A DNA stretch of 26,015 nt, from assembly GCA_964510225.1 (NCBI GenBank), contig CAZEAN010000078.1:1-26015 (forward strand), read 5' to 3'. The notes below the pieces were generated by a model, which saw only the letters and a program-made list of their open reading frames with translations, had not been told where the DNA came from and ran no database searches. The DNA comes from CAZEAN01 sp964510225 (GTDB lineage Bacteria; Planctomycetota; Planctomycetia; Isosphaerales; Isosphaeraceae). Position 1 is the stretch's first letter; the number at the start of each line of letters is the position of its first letter. Position numbers and translations under genes: made by a program. This document shows, piece after piece, positions 22,153 through 26,015 of the stretch.

Positions 22153-23058
22153 CTAAGTGGGTGCCGTCCCCGCGCGACGATCAAGAGCGGGATCAGTCCC
22201 CCAACCGAGTTTGTTCCGGAGCGTCCGATAGAAATTGTGTCCCGAGAGCCTGATCATCGGTAGTGACGACTCACCCCGACGGACGATCACCTCATCGCCG
22301 GGTGCCAGAGGTTCCTGGATTTGGCCATCAATGACGACCGTAATCGCTTGATCCAGCGTTGAACGCGGTCGAATCTGAAACTGCTTATGAGCAGAGTCGA
22401 CCAGAGGTCGCTGCGTAAGCGTGTGTGCACAGATGGGGGTAACGACAAAGAGTTCCTCGGTCGGAGGTAGGATTGGACCCCCAGCAGAGAGGCTGTGGCC
22501 CGTGGATCCCACTGGGGTCGCCACGATTAAACCATCACCTCGGTAAGTGATCACAGATTCCCCGTCGATCCGGAGACTAAGCTCGATCAAATGAAAGGGA
22601 GGGGCGGCACGGAAGACGACATCATTAAGCCCTCGATGCTTCACGGATAGTCCGTCCTTGAGACTTAAAGTGCAGTCGAGTGTCATCAACGGCTCGATCG
22701 AGAAGTTGCGCTCGGCAAGATCCTGAAGACGCTCCATGATTTGTTCGGGTGTCTGGTCGGCGAGAAAACCAAGCCGGCCGAGATTTACTCCGAGCACTGG
22801 GATCGGACAGTCACCCATCCGCCGTGTTGTGTGGAGGACGGTGCCATCACCCCCAAAAATAAGAGCGATGTCGGCATCAAGACAGGAGAGATCTGAATCT
22901 GCACTTACATCAATACCGGAGAGGATCAGTCCAGTCTGTCGTTCAAGCTCGGTTTGAAGCTGATGGATGGCGGCCACGACCTCAGGCTTGGTCCCATTCC
23001 CTAACAAAGCTACTTTAAGTGCGGTGTTCGATGCAGCGATCAAGAGCGATTCCCTCAA
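22153..23058 (-). CDS. nadK: NAD kinase
   Basis: NadK phosphorylates NAD with ATP (or polyphosphate) to make NADP in the cytoplasm. The 301-residue length fits. Visible motifs are KVALLGNGTKPEV at the N-terminus, FGGDGTVLHTTRR with the GGDGT motif at 69-73, NLGRLGFLADQ, and the NAD-site segment YRGDGLIVATPVGSTGHSLSAGGPI. The start is unusual: TTG 23058 overlaps the MFS stop (TTGA), while another in-frame TTG at 23043 has GAGGGA 7 nt upstream and may be the real one; the difference is five residues. It is translationally coupled to the MFS gene and is followed by yjbQ. Confidence 0.96.
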   Translation of the reverse strand: MRESLLIAASNTALKVALLGNGTKPEVVAAIHQLQTELERQTGLILSGIDVSADSDLSCLDADIALIFGGDGTVLHTTRRMGDCPIPVLGVNLGRLGFLADQTPEQIMERLQDLAERNFSIEPLMTLDCTLSLKDGLSVKHRGLNDVVFRAAPPFHLIELSLRIDGESVITYRGDGLIVATPVGSTGHSLSAGGPILPPTEELFVVTPICAHTLTQRPLVDSAHKQFQIRPRSTLDQAITVVIDGQIQEPLAPGDEVIVRRGESSLPMIRLSGHNFYRTLRNKLGWGTDPALDRRAGTAPT

Positions 23059-24623
23059 CGTCGACGGGTAAGCGTTGTCGAGACAGTTGCCGCGCTGAGA
23101 CAGAGTAGGACCGCGGTCACGGTCACGGCTCGGAATCCGGCAATGAACGCGGATTGGATGGCAAGACGTACGGTTGCAGTCACCTCAGGATCAAGGCCTG
23201 TGGGTATTTCCGTGGCGGCGAGCAACGTCCGTTGCTCCAGGATCGAGCCTTGGATTCCACTGTCGAGGCCGATTGGCTCAAGCTTTCTCTCAAGAACGGT
23301 ACTGTAGATTGCCACCATCAACGGTCCAAAAAGAGCGATTGCCAAGACCCCCGCGACTCTCGAAGCGGCATTGTTGATTCCAGAAGCAAGGCCGACTTGT
23401 CCAGGGTCGACTGCATTCATCACCGTCGTCGTCAGTGGTGCAACGGTGATCGCCATTCCCAACCCAACCAGCGAGATTCCTGGAAAAAAGGTTGTCCAGT
23501 AGGAACCACCGACGCCAGGCACGCCGATCAATCCGAACCCAAGTCCAGTCGTCAGCGGCCCTGCGATCAAGAGAGGTTTGGCCCCAATTCGGTCTGACCA
23601 TCCTCCCGCCCGGCTTGAAAGCAGAGATACCAGGATAATGAGTGGCAAGTACGCTGCACCAGCGGCTGTCGCAGAATAACCCTGAACTTGGACAAGGTTT
23701 AGGGGGAGGAAGAACAGGGAACCGCCCAATGCTCCATAGACAAGGAGCGTGACCAAATTTGCTCCCGTGAATGCTCGAGAATGGAAGAGAGTCGGGGGGA
23801 CCATTGGGTTCACGATCCGTCGTTGACGGTTGGTAAAGAGAAAGAGCGAGACGATCCCTGGTCCAATCGCAAGCCAGACTCCCCAATGTCGCCACCCAAG
23901 GCTCGATGATTCGATCAAACCGAAGACCACTAATCCGAGCCCCAAGACAGCAAGCAAAACGCTTAACCAATCGATTGCCTGGTTCCGGTCCTCTTGGGCG
24001 CGGCTCTCTGGTACGAAACGCCCTGTAATCAGGAGGACCGCTCCAGCAATCGGCAGATTGATAACAAAGATCAATCGCCAGGAAACTACGTCGATGATCC
24101 AGCCACCGACCACAAGTCCCATTGCCGCGCTAATGGCCGAGCAAGAAGACCAGATCCCGATTGCTTTTCCTCGCTTCGACTGATCGAACGACGCACCAAT
24201 AATCGAGAGACTTCCAGGGACCAGGAGTGCTGCACCTGCCCCTTGAAAGCCACGCGCTGTGATGAGGAACTCAGGTGTGCTCGCCAGTCCACAAAAGGCG
24301 GAGGACAATGCGAAGAGACCGACCCCATGCATGAAGATCCGACGGCGCCCAAGCTTGTCACCTAAGGCACCGCCGACCAACAAAGAACAGGCAAGCACCA
24401 GAGCATAACTTTCCACGACCCATTGAGCTTCAGTAACGGTTGCTCCCATCGTTTCCTGGAGCTTCGGGAGTGCAAGGTTGACCACAGTGCCATCGACAAA
24501 TGCCATGCCAGAACCCAGGATTGTTGCTACCAAAATCCAAGGTGCTAGCGCTTCTCGACAACGCTGAGCAGCTTCAGCGTCGACCATCCCTTCTTCACAA
24601 GGACGGCGGACCAGTGACGACAT
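23055..24623 (-). CDS. DHA2-family MFS exporter (14 TM, EmrB/QacA type)
   Basis: This is a 522-residue inner-membrane transporter with about 14 hydrophobic segments. DHA2 (EmrB/QacA) signs are FVDGTVVNLALPKLQETMGA in TM1, the motif A loop GALGDKLGRRRIFMHG after TM2, GFQGAGAALLVPGSLSII and the motif C-like GLVVGGWIIDVVSWRLIF. The exporter works by proton antiport; substrates are typically hydrophobic or cationic drugs and dyes but cannot be told here. No EmrA-type membrane-fusion partner is adjacent. I took the ATG at 24623; the frame continues to ATG 24680 (19 more residues, no ribosome-binding site) and another ATG lies at 24587. The gene is followed by nadK with a 4-nt overlap, an odd pairing. 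The PLC-like gene ends about 110 nt upstream on the same strand. Confidence 0.9.
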   Translation of the reverse strand: MSSLVRRPCEEGMVDAEAAQRCREALAPWILVATILGSGMAFVDGTVVNLALPKLQETMGATVTEAQWVVESYALVLACSLLVGGALGDKLGRRRIFMHGVGLFALSSAFCGLASTPEFLITARGFQGAGAALLVPGSLSIIGASFDQSKRGKAIGIWSSCSAISAAMGLVVGGWIIDVVSWRLIFVINLPIAGAVLLITGRFVPESRAQEDRNQAIDWLSVLLAVLGLGLVVFGLIESSSLGWRHWGVWLAIGPGIVSLFLFTNRQRRIVNPMVPPTLFHSRAFTGANLVTLLVYGALGGSLFFLPLNLVQVQGYSATAAGAAYLPLIILVSLLSSRAGGWSDRIGAKPLLIAGPLTTGLGFGLIGVPGVGGSYWTTFFPGISLVGLGMAITVAPLTTTVMNAVDPGQVGLASGINNAASRVAGVLAIALFGPLMVAIYSTVLERKLEPIGLDSGIQGSILEQRTLLAATEIPTGLDPEVTATVRLAIQSAFIAGFRAVTVTAVLLCLSAATVSTTLTRRR

Positions 24624-24736
24624 CTCTGTGTCTCGAGTTGAAGGCCTGTCGATCAATAATCCAACACCACGACACCCCATGGAACAAAATTGTCCAACTT
24701 GGAGAAGAGTGCAATGGTGTTGGAACGCTTGGAGTG

Positions 24737-25861
24737 TTACTTCGGCGTGACGGCTGTTACCGGTTCGAGGTCAACTCCCTCAACGATCTTACTTCCGCTA
24801 ATCGGATTCGGTCGTGCCACAACACCGCCAGGAAGCTGGACCTGGTAGTCAGTAAACCGTCGGTCAGGGACTGGGTAATCGGTACTGATGAACTGGGCAC
24901 CGCTCGCAAGCGCCTTCTCGCGCTGGGTCGTATCACCAGATCGAGCCTGTCGAGTGTTGGCATCGGCAAGAGTCCGAATCATGAACCCTTGTATCAAGAG
25001 ATACTGGAATTCATCGAAGCTACTGTTCGGGTTGTTTCTCTTGAACCAAGCAGCCGCAGGGTGGTCAACAGCACCAGCGTCCACGAACATCACTCGATCT
25101 TTCAGTGCAGGATGCCCATCAAGGTAGAGGTCCCGGACGGCCCCACCATTATCGAGGCCGAAGAAAACCTGACCACGGACGTCATCAAGTTTGGGCCAAC
25201 CCTGTTGGGTGATTGCCTCTGGGAGGGTCTTGAATTCACCACGAAGATCGTCGGGAGTCAGGAATTGGTCGTCATCGAGGACCGACCGAACGACTTCGTC
25301 GACACGATCAAGAAAGTCAGCATCGATCGAAAACGGTGTCGTAAGTCCTGAGATTGCACCGGCCTTCAATTCGAGGAGGATGAAGATCGGGACGTGTGCT
25401 GGATGTGCTTCTGACCAAGCCTCGATCTCCTCGATCGCGGCCTTTAGGGTCGGTACAGTGGTAAGATAGTCGACGTCTTGAACGTGGAGAACCTTAGGAC
25501 CCGGAGTATCCAACACACCGTCCACGTTGGGATCCGGACCTGGATCTTGACCTTCGGCAATCAGCCGTTGCCGTGCAATCGGATTGGCAAAATGGCCTCC
25601 TTCAGGATCGGCGAAGACGTCAAGCTCGATCTGTCGGATTCCGAACTCACTGAATTGTTCTGCAAGTGGTCGGTGTGTGTAGTCCAAACCTTCGGCTTGA
25701 CCTCCACTCGCTTCTGCAATCAGAGCTTTCACAGTGGAGTAGGGAGCGATGTGATAGGAGTTGTGGGTACCGATCACTTGGATTTGATTGAGCCGAAGCT
25801 CTGTATCTGTCGGTGACTGCCAGCTTAATGTGGCGAGAAGCAGTGGAAGGTAGGATGTCAT
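24737..25861 (-). CDS. Ca2+-dependent phosphoinositide-specific phospholipase C-like protein
   Basis: This is a 374-residue exported protein (signal MTSYLPLLLATLSWQS) of the bacterial Ca2+-dependent PI-PLC family. Landmarks are LNQIQVIGTHNSYH with catalytic His33, a DYTHRPLAEQ segment, IRQIELDVFADPEGG with Glu79 and Asp81 as metal ligands, VLHVQDVDYLTTVPTL with the second His126, and FILLELKAG. It ends near GAQFISTDYPVPD, as in the TIM-barrel of the family. These enzymes cleave phosphodiester head groups; the natural substrate in an environmental bacterium is unknown. No strong ribosome-binding site precedes the ATG (weak TTGAG). It is the first gene of a minus-strand run with the MFS exporter, nadK and yjbQ, but the spacing is too large to prove an operon. 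Confidence 0.9.
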   Translation of the reverse strand: MTSYLPLLLATLSWQSPTDTELRLNQIQVIGTHNSYHIAPYSTVKALIAEASGGQAEGLDYTHRPLAEQFSEFGIRQIELDVFADPEGGHFANPIARQRLIAEGQDPGPDPNVDGVLDTPGPKVLHVQDVDYLTTVPTLKAAIEEIEAWSEAHPAHVPIFILLELKAGAISGLTTPFSIDADFLDRVDEVVRSVLDDDQFLTPDDLRGEFKTLPEAITQQGWPKLDDVRGQVFFGLDNGGAVRDLYLDGHPALKDRVMFVDAGAVDHPAAAWFKRNNPNSSFDEFQYLLIQGFMIRTLADANTRQARSGDTTQREKALASGAQFISTDYPVPDRRFTDYQVQLPGGVVARPNPISGSKIVEGVDLEPVTAVTPK

Positions 25862-26015
25862 GGTAGATTACTCAAGGGACTCGTTCTGAATCGAGACGTT
25901 GCGGGTGAGATTTCCAACTTGCCAGTAAGTTTGGAGAGGCGCAGTCGGAATCCGGAGAGCAGGGGATCAGCTACATTTTGCCATCGTAAAGGCTTCCCGA
26001 GAGCTGACCAATGGC

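Noticed and set aside
24500..25351. A 283-residue plus-strand open frame.
   Set aside because: It runs antisense across the PLC-like and MFS genes and resembles no protein family.
1..26015. CRISPR arrays, insertion sequences, tRNA or rRNA genes, attachment sites.
   Set aside because: No regularly spaced repeats, transposase motifs, tRNA-like cloverleaves or rRNA sequence were seen.

Overview
The window looks like chromosomal DNA of a planctomycete. The evidence is a DUF1559-type prepilin-like gene cut by the left edge, an OprO/OprP-type porin with a coiled-coil N-terminus, an FG-GAP/VCBS secreted protein, a planctomycete-type N-terminal module of the KTAFVRELLESNPKA kind, and many large exported TPR and AsmA proteins. 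Shine-Dalgarno sequences are often weak, and GTG/TTG starts occur. No phage, transposon, CRISPR array, rRNA or tRNA gene was found. The class or order cannot be fixed from the sequence alone.

Layout. 1-794: DUF1559 protein (partial) and a small lipoprotein, minus strand. 1153-2337: metK, minus. 2413-2629: candidate structured RNA ending in a good intrinsic terminator, plus. 2761-3363: DUF1579 protein, plus. 3451-4278: unknown protein with an L7/L12-like N-terminal domain, minus. 4509-7262: TPR/gluzincin peptidase, plus, overlapping tail to tail with a porin (7253-8836, minus). 9135-11611: two-gene operon of a membrane-anchored tyrosine/dual-specificity phosphatase and an ArnT/PMT-like membrane glycosyltransferase. 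11673-12362: KtrA/TrkA-type RCK protein, minus. 12431-12637: heavily structured intergenic DNA. 12751-14007: FG-GAP/VCBS protein. 14105-15529: redoxin gene with an in-frame UGA. 15756-16895: an unknown planctomycete protein and a DUF2237 protein. 17033-21631: glycosyltransferase fused to an AsmA-like protein. 21707-25861: minus-strand run of yjbQ, nadK, an MFS exporter and a Ca2+-dependent PI-PLC-like protein.

The main discovery is at 14105-15529. An exported thioredoxin-fold protein has UGA exactly where the first cysteine of a WCxxC motif belongs (W-UGA-A-G-C). Protein-level similarity continues in frame on both sides. Twenty-three nucleotides after the UGA there is a 6-bp hairpin with a GGUCU apical loop, which fits the bacterial SECIS rules and resembles the fdhF SECIS loop. 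I read this as a selenoprotein that an ordinary gene caller would split into a 65-residue fragment and a 402-residue fragment. The same chain carries TPR-like helices and a DsbD-N-like domain with its own cysteine pair, so it may be a self-contained redox relay in the periplasm.

The second theme is RNA. Two intergenic regions (2413-2629 and 12483-12637) contain several perfect long-range complementary segments. In the second, an 18-bp two-part helix interlocks with a 10-bp helix in a pseudoknot arrangement. I cannot assign either to a known RNA family by eye. Several other intergenic spaces also hold strong hairpins.

Functionally the window is mostly envelope biology (porin, glycosyltransferases, AsmA, exported redox protein, lipoprotein, secreted repeat proteins) mixed with core metabolism (metK, nadK, yjbQ) and potassium control (ktrA).
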